From Desulfobulbaceae bacterium (GTDB lineage: Bacteria; Desulfobacterota; Desulfobulbia; Desulfobulbales; Desulfocapsaceae): a DNA stretch of 51,207 bases. This document shows positions 8,180 to 16,647 of the stretch, piece after piece. The stretch covers positions 1 to 51,207 of the forward strand of contig JAABSV010000029.1 in assembly GCA_011390165.1 (NCBI GenBank), read 5' to 3'. Under the pieces are notes generated by a model that ran no database searches, had not been told where the DNA came from, and was given only the letters and a program-made list of their open reading frames with translations. The first letter of the stretch is position 1. Every line of letters starts with the position of its first letter. The position numbers and the translations under genes were made by a program.

Positions 8180-9469
8180 GTGCCGCTTGCAGCTCAGCAA
8201 ATGACAGGGGAGATCAATCGCCGGCGTCTGCTTGCGGCGCTTGACCAGCTGGGCCGGATAGGCCGGCTGGCCGAATCGGCCGGTGGGGGCATCCACCGTC
8301 GCCCCTTTTCTCCTGCCGAACGGGCGGCGCGTCAGTTTTTCGCCCACCACGCCGGCCAAGCCGGGGCGGCTGGTGCCGGCGGCCTGCACCTTGCCACCGA
8401 TGGTGCCGGCAACCTCTCCGCCCGCCTGCCAGCCGCCTCGCCAGCCGCCCCGACCCTGCTCCTCGGCAGCCATCTTGATACCGTCCCCAACGGGGGCAGT
8501 CTGGACGGTGCTCTGGGGGTGGTGGCCGCCCTGGAGGTGCTGCTGGTGGCGGCCGAACAGCGATGGCGCCTCCCCTTTGCCCTGGAGGCGATCGCCTTTA
8601 CCGACGAGGAGGGCCATTTCGAGGATTTTTTTGGCAGCCGGGCGGTCGCCGGGGCCCATACTCCCGCCTCCATGGCCTCCTTCCTGACCGGGCTTGCCGC
8701 CCACCCGGCCGACCGCGCCCTACCGCCGGCAGCGACCCTCTCTGCCGAATCGGTGCGCCTGGCCCGGCGGGACCCGGCCGGTCTGGTCGGCTATCTGGAG
8801 CTCCATATCGAACAGGGGCCCTCCCTGGATGCCGCCGGCATCCCCATCGGGGTGGTCACCGCCATCGCCGGCCGGACCTCCTTCCTCCTGGTTTGCCGAG
8901 GGCGGCGGGGCCACGCCGGCACCACGCCGATGACAGAGCGGGCCGACGCCCTGGTGGCGGCGAGCCGCTTCATCACCGCCGCCACCGAGCTGGCCCACCG
9001 CCATCCCGGCGCGGTCCTTACCTGCGGAATTCTTGAGCTGTCCTCGCCGGCCTGCAACGTGGTCCCCGGCCTGGTGCGTCTGCACGGGGAACTGCGCAGC
9101 GCCGATGCCGGGCAGCTGGATCGTCTCTGGGCCGGGCTGCTAGCTCTGGTCGACGCCCTCGGACAAGGCTGGCAGGGCAGTTGTCGGCTGGTCGGCACCA
9201 GCCATCAGCCGCCGGTGCCGATGGACCCCGGACTGCAGGACCATTTTCGTCAGGCGGCAGAGGGGCTCGGCTACCGGAGCATGCCCCTATCGTCCGGGGC
9301 CGGCCACGATGCCCAGGTGTTGGCGGCGATCACCAGGGCCGGGCTGCTCTTTGTCCCCTCCCGAGGTGGGCTGAGCCACTGCCCGGCGGAAGAGACCGCC
9401 GCCAGTGACCTCCTTGCCGGGGCGGAGGTGCTGCTCGCCACCGTACTTCGCCTCGCCGCTGCCGACTAA
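8180..9469 (+). CDS. M20-type Zn amidase, hydantoinase/carbamoylase family
   Basis: Cytoplasmic amidase of 429 aa in the allantoate amidohydrolase/N-carbamoyl-L-amino-acid hydrolase family. The di-zinc site is visible: GSHLDTVPNGGSLDG (His98, Asp100, bridging Asp109), FTDEEGHFEDFFGSRAVAG (Glu143-Glu144), ELHIEQGP (His near 213) and a distal SGAGHDAQ histidine. The RRGHAGTTPMTERADAL segment belongs to the dimerisation lid. Start is GTG at 8180 behind AGGAGAG. Known members hydrolyse ureido groups to release ammonia and CO2. Clustering with an amidohydrolase and a TRAP importer supports catabolism of a hydantoin, ureide or related amide. Exact substrate unknown. Confidence 0.88.
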   Translation: MPLAAQQMTGEINRRRLLAALDQLGRIGRLAESAGGGIHRRPFSPAERAARQFFAHHAGQAGAAGAGGLHLATDGAGNLSARLPAASPAAPTLLLGSHLDTVPNGGSLDGALGVVAALEVLLVAAEQRWRLPFALEAIAFTDEEGHFEDFFGSRAVAGAHTPASMASFLTGLAAHPADRALPPAATLSAESVRLARRDPAGLVGYLELHIEQGPSLDAAGIPIGVVTAIAGRTSFLLVCRGRRGHAGTTPMTERADALVAASRFITAATELAHRHPGAVLTCGILELSSPACNVVPGLVRLHGELRSADAGQLDRLWAGLLALVDALGQGWQGSCRLVGTSHQPPVPMDPGLQDHFRQAAEGLGYRSMPLSSGAGHDAQVLAAITRAGLLFVPSRGGLSHCPAEETAASDLLAGAEVLLATVLRLAAAD

Positions 9470-9567
9470 TTTCTTGACTTGTTTGTCAGCTTTCGCCTAC
9501 CTTTTAGGTTGATGGCAGGTACCACGGCTGGCCTGATCAGCACGTTTCCGGAAGAGGAGGCAGGGCG

Positions 9568-10632
9568 ATGCGAAAGAGAGAGTCATTGGCGAGACTGCGG
9601 CTTGCAGGCCCGGTACGGCGGCCATGGCCGGGCGCTTTTCTCTTTGTCTGGCTGGCAACCGCCGCCCTGGTTTTGCTCGGTGTGCCGGCCTTTGCCGCTG
9701 GCGACGGCCAGTTGCTCCGGATCGGTACCGGCGGGCAGACCGGCGTCTACTACCCCATCGGCAGGTTGATCGCCCAGGGGCTCACCGCCGCCTTTGCCGA
9801 AGCGGCCGGTACCAACTCGGCCGGGCGGCCGACGATCAGTGTCGCCCAGATCACTGCCGGCTCGGTGGCCAATGTCCAGGCCTTGGCCGCCGGCGAGATT
9901 GAGGCCGGCCTGGTGCAGGCCGATGTCGCCTACCGGGCTGTCGCCGGGATCGGCGAGTTCGCCGGTAATCCGGCGGCGCAGCGAATCCGGGCGGTGGCCA
10001 GTCTCTACCCGGAAAAACTGCAGCTCGTCACCCGCCGGGACGCCGCCATCGCCACCCTGGCCGATCTGCCTGGCAAGCGATTTGCCATTGACGAAATCGG
10101 TTCCGGCACCCTGGCGGTGATGCGGATAGTCCTTGCCGCCCATAATCTCTCGGAAAAGGATTTTGCCGCAGTCTACCTCAAACCGGTATATACCGCCGAA
10201 AAGATGGGCGATGGCAGCCTGCAGGGCTTTGCCATGGTGGCCGGAACCCCGATGGAGGCGGTCACCCGTCTCACCCCGATCGGCCTGCACCTGGTTCCCA
10301 TTGCCGAGCGGCAGGCCGGCGAGATCGCCGCCCGCTATCCCTATCTCGTGCCTGGTACCATTGCCGCCGGCGTCTATCCAGGCATCCCGGAAACCCCTAC
10401 CCTGCAGGTGCATGCCCTGCTGCTGGTGGCCGAGTCGCTCGACGAGGAACTGGTCCACCACTTGACCAGCGGCCTGTGGGGCGGGCAGACAGCGGAATTG
10501 CTCGCCCTTGGCCACCCCCTCGGCGGGGAAATCACTCTCGCCACCGCCCTTGATGGTCTTTCCATCCCCCTCCACCCGGGGGCGGAGCGCTTTTATCGCC
10601 AACAGGGAATGCTCCAGGGAGGGGGGCCGTGA
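9568..10632 (+). CDS. TAXI-family TRAP-type solute-binding protein
   Basis: Periplasmic binding protein of 354 aa. The long signal region runs to about residue 44 (hydrophobic core FLFVWLATAALVLLGVPAFAA). The TAXI hallmark RIGTGGQTGVYYPIG follows directly, then SVANVQALAAGEIEAGLVQADVAYRA and the closing domain. TAXI proteins normally bind glutamate-like or other carboxylates and serve TRAP permeases with fused QM subunits. No such permease is next to this gene. Instead its stop codon overlaps the start of a membrane histidine kinase (GTGA at 10629-10632), so it probably acts as the ligand-sensing periplasmic partner of that kinase. Confidence 0.87.
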   Translation: MRKRESLARLRLAGPVRRPWPGAFLFVWLATAALVLLGVPAFAAGDGQLLRIGTGGQTGVYYPIGRLIAQGLTAAFAEAAGTNSAGRPTISVAQITAGSVANVQALAAGEIEAGLVQADVAYRAVAGIGEFAGNPAAQRIRAVASLYPEKLQLVTRRDAAIATLADLPGKRFAIDEIGSGTLAVMRIVLAAHNLSEKDFAAVYLKPVYTAEKMGDGSLQGFAMVAGTPMEAVTRLTPIGLHLVPIAERQAGEIAARYPYLVPGTIAAGVYPGIPETPTLQVHALLLVAESLDEELVHHLTSGLWGGQTAELLALGHPLGGEITLATALDGLSIPLHPGAERFYRQQGMLQGGGP

Positions 10633-12869
10633 AACCGGGCCGGCATGTCGCCTTCTTTCTCCCTTGGTTGGTGCTGGCGGTGGTGGTCAGTGCCGTCGCC
10701 GGTACCATCTGGTTCACCAACAGCACCCTGCGCTCGGTGGAAAAGAATCTGCCCAGCCGCCTGCTCAGTGAACTGGCCGATCTCACCGTGGTAGCCGAAG
10801 ATCTCGCCGAGGTGGCGATGGCGGCGGAGGCCTGCCGCGCCCTGCCGGATACCGCCAATCTGCAGCGGCTCCGCCAGCAGGTCGACGTCCTCCACGCCAG
10901 CCTGCTGCGGCTGCGCGAGTCCTACGTCTTTGACAACATGGTTCAGGCCTCCAATTTTCACGCCGTGGTCGCCCCGGCGACCACCGATCTGCAGATCTGG
11001 CTGAGTGAGGGAATCTCCGGCTACCCGCCCGACAGCGAGCCGGCCATGGCTATCATCTACGCCCGAATCAGTGAGGCTGCCGCCAAGGCAAGGGATCTGA
11101 GCCATGCCTCGCGGGCGGCCGCCGGCACCATTCTCGAAGAGCAGCGCAGCCGGCTGGACCGTTTTCTCTATGGGGTGAACACCCTCTTTGTCGCCACCCT
11201 GCTGGTCACGCTGGCCATGCTCTTACTGATGGTGCGGGAGTTCCGTTCCCGTCGTCGGGAATGGGCGCACCTGACCGCCCTCTCCCTGGCCCAGAATTCG
11301 CTGCGCGAGAGCGAGGAACTCTACCGCCGCCTCCTTGCCAGCATACCGGACGCGGTGGTCCGTACCGATCTGGAGGGGACGATCCTCTTTGCCAACGAGA
11401 AGGTGATGGAGCTCTCCGGCTACCGGCGGGAAGAGGTTGTCGGGCGGAACATGTTCCATTTCGTCGCCCCGGAGGACCGGCAGCTGGCCATCGACAACAC
11501 CGCCAGGATGGTAGCGGGGCCGCTGGGGCCGAAAGAGTACCGTCTGCTCATGCCCGACGGCAGCAGCAAGTACTTCGAGGTCAACGGCGATCTGCTCCGC
11601 ACCGCCGAAGGGACCCCCTACGGTATTGTCCATGTCTGCCGGGATATCACCGAACGGCAGCGGCTGGTCAGCGAGCGCCGGCGGCTGGAGGAGAGGCTGC
11701 ACCGGGCCGAGAAGATGGAGGCGATGGGAACCATGGCCGGCGGCATCGCCCACGATCTGAACAATGTGCTGGGGGTGCTGGTGGGCTATTCGGAACTGCT
11801 CCTGCTGGAGATGGCCGCGGACAGTCCGCAACGGCAAAAGGTCGCCGCCATCCTCAAGGCCGGGCAGAGGGCGGCGGCAATCATTCAGGACCTGCTCACC
11901 CTGGCCCGCCGGGGAGTGGCGGTGAACGAGGTGGTGAACCTCAACCGGGTGGTCGAGGAGACCATGGCCTCCCTGGAGTTCCAGAAACTGGCCGCCAGCC
12001 GCCCAGGCATCACCTTCTCCTGCCGCCTGGACGAGCGCCTCCTGAACGTCAAAGGATCACCGGTCCACCTCGGCAAGAGCCTCATCAACCTCCTCTACAA
12101 TGCGGTAGAGGCCATTGCCGGCAGCGGCCACATTGCCATCGTCACCGAAAACCGCCACCTCGACACCCCCTTGGCCGGTTACGACCGGGTGGTCCCCGGC
12201 GACTATGTCCTCGTCTCGGTGGAAGACAGCGGCCACGGTATCCCGGAGAAGGATCTGCGGCAGATTTTTGAGCCTTTCTACACCAAAAAAGTGATGGGAA
12301 GAAGTGGTACCGGCCTTGGCCTGGCGGTGGTCTGGGCCACCGCCAGGGACCACGGCGGCTATATCGACGTGGTCAGCGAGGAGGGAAAAGGGAGCCGGTT
12401 CCGTCTCTATCTGCCGGCAACCCGTGAGGCATTGCCGACAGTTGACCGGCATACCCGGCCGGAGCAAAACCTTGGCAGGGGGGAGAGGGTGCTGGTAATC
12501 GATGATGTCGTCGAGCAACGGGAACTGGCGGCAAGCATCCTCACCAGGCTCGGCTATCGGGTCGAGGCGGTGGCCAGCGGTGAGGCGGCGGTGGCCACCA
12601 TTGCGGCCGGGGAAGAGTATGACCTGCTGGTGCTCGACATGATCATGGAGCCGGGAATTGACGGCCGGGAGACCTACCAGCGAATCCTTGCCTGCCGCCC
12701 CGGCCAGCGGGCGATCATAGTCAGCGGTTTTTCCGAAACCGACAACGTCCGCCGGGTCCAGGCCCTCGGGGCAACCACCTATCTGCGCAAACCCTACCTC
12801 CTGGAGACCCTTGCCGAGGCGGTGCGCACCGAGATTGACCGGCCACGGTCACCTTCTGTCGCAGCATGA
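10629..12869 (+). CDS. Membrane hybrid histidine kinase (sensor-PAS-HisKA-HATPase-REC)
   Basis: Sensor kinase of 746 aa. Transmembrane helices at about residues 7-29 and 184-203 enclose a periplasmic helical domain of about 155 residues. A PAS domain follows at about 230-345 (IPDAVVRTDLEGTILFANEKVMELSGYRREEVVGRN), then HisKA with phospho-acceptor His375 in GGIAHDLNNVLG, an ATPase domain (N box NLLYNAVEAI, G boxes GHGIPEKDL and GTGLGLAVV), and a C-terminal receiver beginning near 620 with the phospho-Asp in VLDMIMEPGIDG. Its GTG start overlaps the stop of the TAXI gene, implying translational coupling and a joint sensing role. No separate output regulator is adjacent. Confidence 0.9.
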   Translation: MKPGRHVAFFLPWLVLAVVVSAVAGTIWFTNSTLRSVEKNLPSRLLSELADLTVVAEDLAEVAMAAEACRALPDTANLQRLRQQVDVLHASLLRLRESYVFDNMVQASNFHAVVAPATTDLQIWLSEGISGYPPDSEPAMAIIYARISEAAAKARDLSHASRAAAGTILEEQRSRLDRFLYGVNTLFVATLLVTLAMLLLMVREFRSRRREWAHLTALSLAQNSLRESEELYRRLLASIPDAVVRTDLEGTILFANEKVMELSGYRREEVVGRNMFHFVAPEDRQLAIDNTARMVAGPLGPKEYRLLMPDGSSKYFEVNGDLLRTAEGTPYGIVHVCRDITERQRLVSERRRLEERLHRAEKMEAMGTMAGGIAHDLNNVLGVLVGYSELLLLEMAADSPQRQKVAAILKAGQRAAAIIQDLLTLARRGVAVNEVVNLNRVVEETMASLEFQKLAASRPGITFSCRLDERLLNVKGSPVHLGKSLINLLYNAVEAIAGSGHIAIVTENRHLDTPLAGYDRVVPGDYVLVSVEDSGHGIPEKDLRQIFEPFYTKKVMGRSGTGLGLAVVWATARDHGGYIDVVSEEGKGSRFRLYLPATREALPTVDRHTRPEQNLGRGERVLVIDDVVEQRELAASILTRLGYRVEAVASGEAAVATIAAGEEYDLLVLDMIMEPGIDGRETYQRILACRPGQRAIIVSGFSETDNVRRVQALGATTYLRKPYLLETLAEAVRTEIDRPRSPSVAA

Positions 12870-12899
12870 CCCATCTTGACTGAGCCGGTTTTCGGGATT

Positions 12900-13055
12900 A
12901 CAGAAGCCATAAGCCAGAGGACAGAAGCCAGAAGCCAGAGGACAGAGGACAGAGGACAGAGGACAGAGGACAGAAGACAGAAGGTAGAAGACAGAGGACA
13001 GAAGAGAGAAGGCAGAAGGCAGAAGAAAGAAGCCTGAAGACAGAAAGCAGGCGAG
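12900..13055. repeat. Degenerate heptamer array (AGAGGAC-type)
   Basis: Purine-rich simple-sequence tract. Five perfect tandem copies of AGAGGAC lie at 12937-12971. On both sides are variants such as AGAAGCC, AGAAGAC and AGAAGGC in the same 7-nt period. The strong strand asymmetry (almost no T) suggests slippage expansion. No regulatory or coding role is evident. Confidence 0.85.
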
Positions 13056-13066
13056 AGAAACCTTAA

Positions 13067-13102
13067 GGTAGTGTTTACGGTAGTGTTTACGGTAGTGTTT
13101 AC
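13067..13102. repeat. Three tandem copies of a 12-bp repeat
   Basis: GGTAGTGTTTAC occurs three times head to tail without gaps (13067-13078, 13079-13090, 13091-13102). The opposite strand reads GTAAACACTACC. It could be a minisatellite or phased protein-binding sites. Confidence 0.85.
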
Positions 13103-13273
13103 AACTCTCCAGCAAATTTTTTAGAGAGGTAATGTTATGCCGTGTACACAAGTGTGCATGGTTTTCCTGGCAATTTGCGGCCATTTCGCGCCCATTTTGC
13201 GGGCATGGCCTGATCCTGACAGCCAGGAATGGTTGCTATGAATTGGGCCATGCAGGTAATGTACAAACGGACA

Positions 13274-13372
13274 ATGACAGCACTGTAGGAGCGGGCCATG
13301 CCCGCGAAATGTCAACGGATAGTAAAAACGGGCCATGACAGCATTGTAGGAGCGGGCCATGCCCGCGAAATG
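13274..13372. repeat. Pair of REP-like extragenic palindromes
   Basis: Two 38-bp direct copies at 13274-13311 and 13335-13372 differ at one base. Each contains the core GTAGGAGCGGGCCATGCCCG, in which GCGGGC and GCCCGC form a short hairpin. This resembles REP elements known in Pseudomonas and many other bacteria, which carry a GTAGGAGCGGGC-type core and are mobilised by REP-associated tyrosine transposases. No such transposase gene is in the window. Confidence 0.75.
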
Positions 13373-13413
13373 GCACCGGATAGCCTAAGCAGTTACCAAC
13401 AGAGAGGGAAAAG

Positions 13414-14028
13414 ATGACCAGAGTATTGATAGTCCAGTACAGCCTCTATGGCCATATTTACAAGATGGCCGAGGCGGTGGCGGCAGGGGTGCGCGAGGTG
13501 AGCGATTGTGAGGCGGTGATCATGCGGGTGCCGGAGACGCTGCCCGCAGAGGTTGTCGCCAAGATGGGGGCCAGCGAGGCCCAGAAGGGGATGGCGGCGC
13601 TACCGGTGGCCAGTGTTGACGATCTGGTCGCCGCCGACGCCATCATCTTTGGCACCCCCACCCGTTTTGGCAACATGTGCGGGCAGATGCGCCAGTTCCT
13701 CGATGCCACCGGCGGCCTCTGGGCCAACGGGGCACTGATCGGCAAGGTCGGCAGTGTCTTTACCAGTTCGGCCACCCAGCATGGCGGGCAGGAGTCGACC
13801 ATCCTCAGTTTCCATACCACCCTGCTCCACCACGGCATGGTGGTGGTCGGCCTTCCCTACTCCTTCGCCGGCCAGATGGGGGTGGTCGAGATCACCGGCT
13901 GCTCGCCCTATGGCGCCTCCACCATCGTCGGTGGCCAGGGAGAGCGGCAGCCCAGTGACAACGAACTGGCCGGGGCCCGTTTCCAGGGTGCCCATGTCGC
14001 CGGTATTGCCGCCAAGTTGAAGGGCTAG
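13414..14028 (+). CDS. wrbA: NAD(P)H:quinone oxidoreductase, WrbA type
   Basis: Flavodoxin-fold FMN protein of 204 aa, the normal WrbA length. It reduces quinones by two electrons and thereby limits oxidative stress. Evidence: N-terminal FMN phosphate loop region [48 protein letters not shown], the [15 protein letters not shown] segment that covers the isoalloxazine ring, and the C-terminal [23 protein letters not shown] purine-rich GAGAGGGAAAAG element precedes the ATG. It appears monocistronic. Confidence 0.95.
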   Translation: MTRVLIVQYSLYGHIYKMAEAVAAGVREVSDCEAVIMRVPETLPAEVVAKMGASEAQKGMAALPVASVDDLVAADAIIFGTPTRFGNMCGQMRQFLDATGGLWANGALIGKVGSVFTSSATQHGGQESTILSFHTTLLHHGMVVVGLPYSFAGQMGVVEITGCSPYGASTIVGGQGERQPSDNELAGARFQGAHVAGIAAKLKG

Positions 14029-14154
14029 TCGCAGGGTTGGTTTCTGCTCTGCCGGTGGTTGCGGTGCTGGTCTCTACCACCGCAGCCATTCCGGCGGCTC
14101 AGGTCCCCTGCGCTGGGCGGTGCCGGCCTGTCGGCAGGACTCGCAGGGCTGTTT

Positions 14155-16311
14155 CTACTCGCCTGCGGTGTCGGTAAGAATAGCCTTGATCTTGCCAAGC
14201 AGCTCCCTCTGGCTGAACGGTTTCTGGATAAAGTTCACCCCCGCGGCAAGCAGGCCGTGGCGTACGGTGACATTGGCGGTGTAGCCTGACATGAACAGGC
14301 AGGCCATTTCCGGGTAGCTGGCGGTAAGGGTCTTGGCCAGCTCGCCGCCATTCATCCCCGGCATGATCACATCGGTGAGCAGCAGGGCGGGTACCTCTGC
14401 AGCGCTTGCCGCCAGGTCGATAGCCTCCTGTGGTCCGGCCGCTGCCAGGACCTGGTAGCCCACCTCCTCCAGCAGTTCCTTGATGGTACTGAGGATGGTC
14501 GCCTCGTCATCCACCAGAAGAATGGTCGTCTTTGCCCCCCTTCGCTCCGTCAGGGCGGTGCTGCCGGCCGCCGGCAGTTGGTCCGGGTCGTGGCCGACCC
14601 GGGGGAGGTGGACGGTAAAACTGCTGCCGTGGCCAGGTTCGCTGTAGACGTTGACGAAGCCGTTGTTTTGCTTGACTATGCCGTAGACCGTGGCCAGGCC
14701 GAGACCAGTTCCCTTGCCGGGCTCCTTGGTGGAGAAAAAGGGTTCAAAGAGGCGGGAGACGGTTTTCGCGTCCATGCCGCTGCCGTTGTCGCTCACCGAC
14801 AGCCTTACGTAGTCACCGCTCACCGCGTAGGGATAGCTGGCCCGGTACCTTTCATCCACCCTGACGTTGCTGGTTTCGATGATGATCCGCCCGCCCCCGC
14901 TCAGGCTGTCGCGGGCGTTGACCGTCAGGGTCACCAGCAGCTGTTGGAACTGCGCAGGGTCGATCTTCACCTCTCCCAGCCCCAGCCCCGGTCGCCACTG
15001 CAGGTCGACCCCCTCGCCGCTGAACTGCCGGAGCAGGTCGAGCATCTCCGCCAGGGTCTGGTTCAGGTCTATCACCTTTGGCGCGACCGTCTGTCTCCTG
15101 GCAAAGGCAAGTAGTTGTCTGGTCAGGTCGGCCGAGCGTTCGGCAGCTTCCTGGATTCCCCGCAGGGCGGCATGGATCGGCTGCTTTTCGTCGACCTCTT
15201 GCAGGACCAGTTCCATATAGCCGAGGATCACCGCAAGCATGTTGTTGAAGTTATGGGCGATACCTCCGGCCAGTTGCCCCACCGATTCCAGTTTTTGGAT
15301 CTTTGCCAGTTGTTCCTGCAGCTTTTCCTGTTCACTCTCGTTTTTTTTGCGGGCATTGATGTCGCTCCGGGTGCCGAGCATCAGCAGGGGCTGGCCGGCC
15401 GCATCCCTGCTGACCACCCGGCCGCGGACAAGGAGCCAGTGCCAGTGGCCAACCTTGTGGCGCATCCGGTATTCGTTGTGATAATAGGCTATTTCACCGG
15501 CAAAGTGGCGTGCCAGCAGTTCTGTGTTTGCCGCCAGGTCGTCTGGATGAAGCAGCCCATTCCAGGTGTTGCAGTCCATCTGGCCGGTGGGCGCCAACTC
15601 GGCCAGGTTGTAGCCGAGCATTTCCGCCCAGCGGTCGTTGACGATAATTATCCCGCTTGGTAGATCCCACTCCCAGGTGCCGACCTGGGTTGCCTCGATA
15701 ATGTTTTCCAACCGGCGGTGCTGCTCTTTCAGGGCCCTCTCCCGACGTTTTCGTTCGATGCTCAGCGCCACCAGGTCGGCCACGGAGAGCATCACCTCGA
15801 GGTCGGCATGGCTGTAGCAGTTGGGGTCGAGATAGCTCTGTACCGCCATGACCCCGACCAGGCTCTCCTGGGTGAGCAGAGGAACCCCCAGCCAGATCTC
15901 CGCCGGGGTACACTTTGGCACCCTGAGGCTGCCGGTCGCCCGCCGGCTGAGTATTTCCTCTTTGGTGACCAGCAGGGCCTTTCTTTCCCGGATCACCTCG
16001 GCGGTGAGGGAGGCGGTCCGGCTCACCTCGATTACCGGGGGGTAGTTGATATCGACGCTGTCGACGATATAGGGAAATGTGAGGCTGTCGTCGGTGGCTT
16101 CGTAGAGGGCGATATAAAAATTGGTGCTGTCGAGGATGGTGCCGAGGGCATGGTGGATGGTCTGGAACAGCTCGTCGAGGTTATCGGTGGTGTTGACGGC
16201 CTTGGCAATGGTGAGCAGGATCCTGTTGATCGTCTTAAAGCGCCTCTGTCCGGCGAGTTCCTCCTCCAGCTCGCGTAGTTGCCGGGTCAGTGTCTCAATG
16301 GTTGGAGCCAT
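14155..16311 (-). CDS. Soluble hybrid histidine kinase (GAF-PAS-HisKA-HATPase-REC)
   Basis: Cytoplasmic sensor kinase of 718 aa without transmembrane segments. Order: N-terminal helix, GAF domain (about 35-185; AEIWLGVPLLTQESLVGVMAVQSY), PAS_3-type PAS domain (about 205-320; GTWEWDLPSG, HPDDLA, EYRMRHKVGHWHWLL), HisKA with His353 in GGIAHNFNNMLAVILGYMEL, an ATPase domain (DNGSGMD, GTGLGLATVYGIV), and a C-terminal receiver (ILLVDDE, phospho-Asp in LLTDVIMPGMNGG, KPF). It is transcribed divergently from the second TRAP operon starting at 16648, so it may respond to the carboxylate imported there. No DNA-binding output lies nearby. Confidence 0.9.
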   Translation of the reverse strand: MAPTIETLTRQLRELEEELAGQRRFKTINRILLTIAKAVNTTDNLDELFQTIHHALGTILDSTNFYIALYEATDDSLTFPYIVDSVDINYPPVIEVSRTASLTAEVIRERKALLVTKEEILSRRATGSLRVPKCTPAEIWLGVPLLTQESLVGVMAVQSYLDPNCYSHADLEVMLSVADLVALSIERKRRERALKEQHRRLENIIEATQVGTWEWDLPSGIIIVNDRWAEMLGYNLAELAPTGQMDCNTWNGLLHPDDLAANTELLARHFAGEIAYYHNEYRMRHKVGHWHWLLVRGRVVSRDAAGQPLLMLGTRSDINARKKNESEQEKLQEQLAKIQKLESVGQLAGGIAHNFNNMLAVILGYMELVLQEVDEKQPIHAALRGIQEAAERSADLTRQLLAFARRQTVAPKVIDLNQTLAEMLDLLRQFSGEGVDLQWRPGLGLGEVKIDPAQFQQLLVTLTVNARDSLSGGGRIIIETSNVRVDERYRASYPYAVSGDYVRLSVSDNGSGMDAKTVSRLFEPFFSTKEPGKGTGLGLATVYGIVKQNNGFVNVYSEPGHGSSFTVHLPRVGHDPDQLPAAGSTALTERRGAKTTILLVDDEATILSTIKELLEEVGYQVLAAAGPQEAIDLAASAAEVPALLLTDVIMPGMNGGELAKTLTASYPEMACLFMSGYTANVTVRHGLLAAGVNFIQKPFSQRELLGKIKAILTDTAGE

Positions 16312-16647
16312 GTTTTCCTTTTGCTGATTGGAGTGCAGAGATGGCCGGTGGGCTAGAACCAGCCACCTTCCATTCTCCCGGTATTACGTTGTGGTCAAAT
16401 TCCCTGTCAGGTTATCTGGTTCTTGCCACGCCGGCAAGTATTTTCGTCGCCAGCGCCGCTGGCGGCCGACCGTAACCGGTTCCGCCGGGCAGATCGCTCT
16501 TTCGGCTTGTGTCTGGGTAAGTGAGGTTACGGTTCCCTTGCTTCGTTCCATTTGGTATAAGGGGGAGTTGTTTGCAGTGGAGAGGTCGGCGGGTGCCGGT
16601 TCCCATCCGGTACCCTCAACTGAGAGCCTGGCACAAGGAGAGATGCA
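16312..16647. other. Divergent intergenic region, kinase / TRAP system 2
   Basis: Non-coding stretch of 336 bp with the promoters of both directions. A short hairpin-forming repeat GCCAGC-GCC-GCTGGC lies near 16450. I could not identify a convincing -35/-10 or -24/-12 pair. The AAGGAG just before 16648 is the ribosome-binding site of dctP. Confidence 0.5.

Larger units (their letters stand above)
12870..13413. other. Repeat-rich intergenic region
   Basis: No credible gene. The stretch is built from three kinds of repeat listed separately: a degenerate heptamer array (12900-13055), a 12-bp triple repeat (13067-13102) and REP-like palindromes (13274-13372), with further degraded copies of the GGGCATGGCC half-site around 13200 and 13240. 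It separates the kinase gene from wrbA. Confidence 0.7.
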
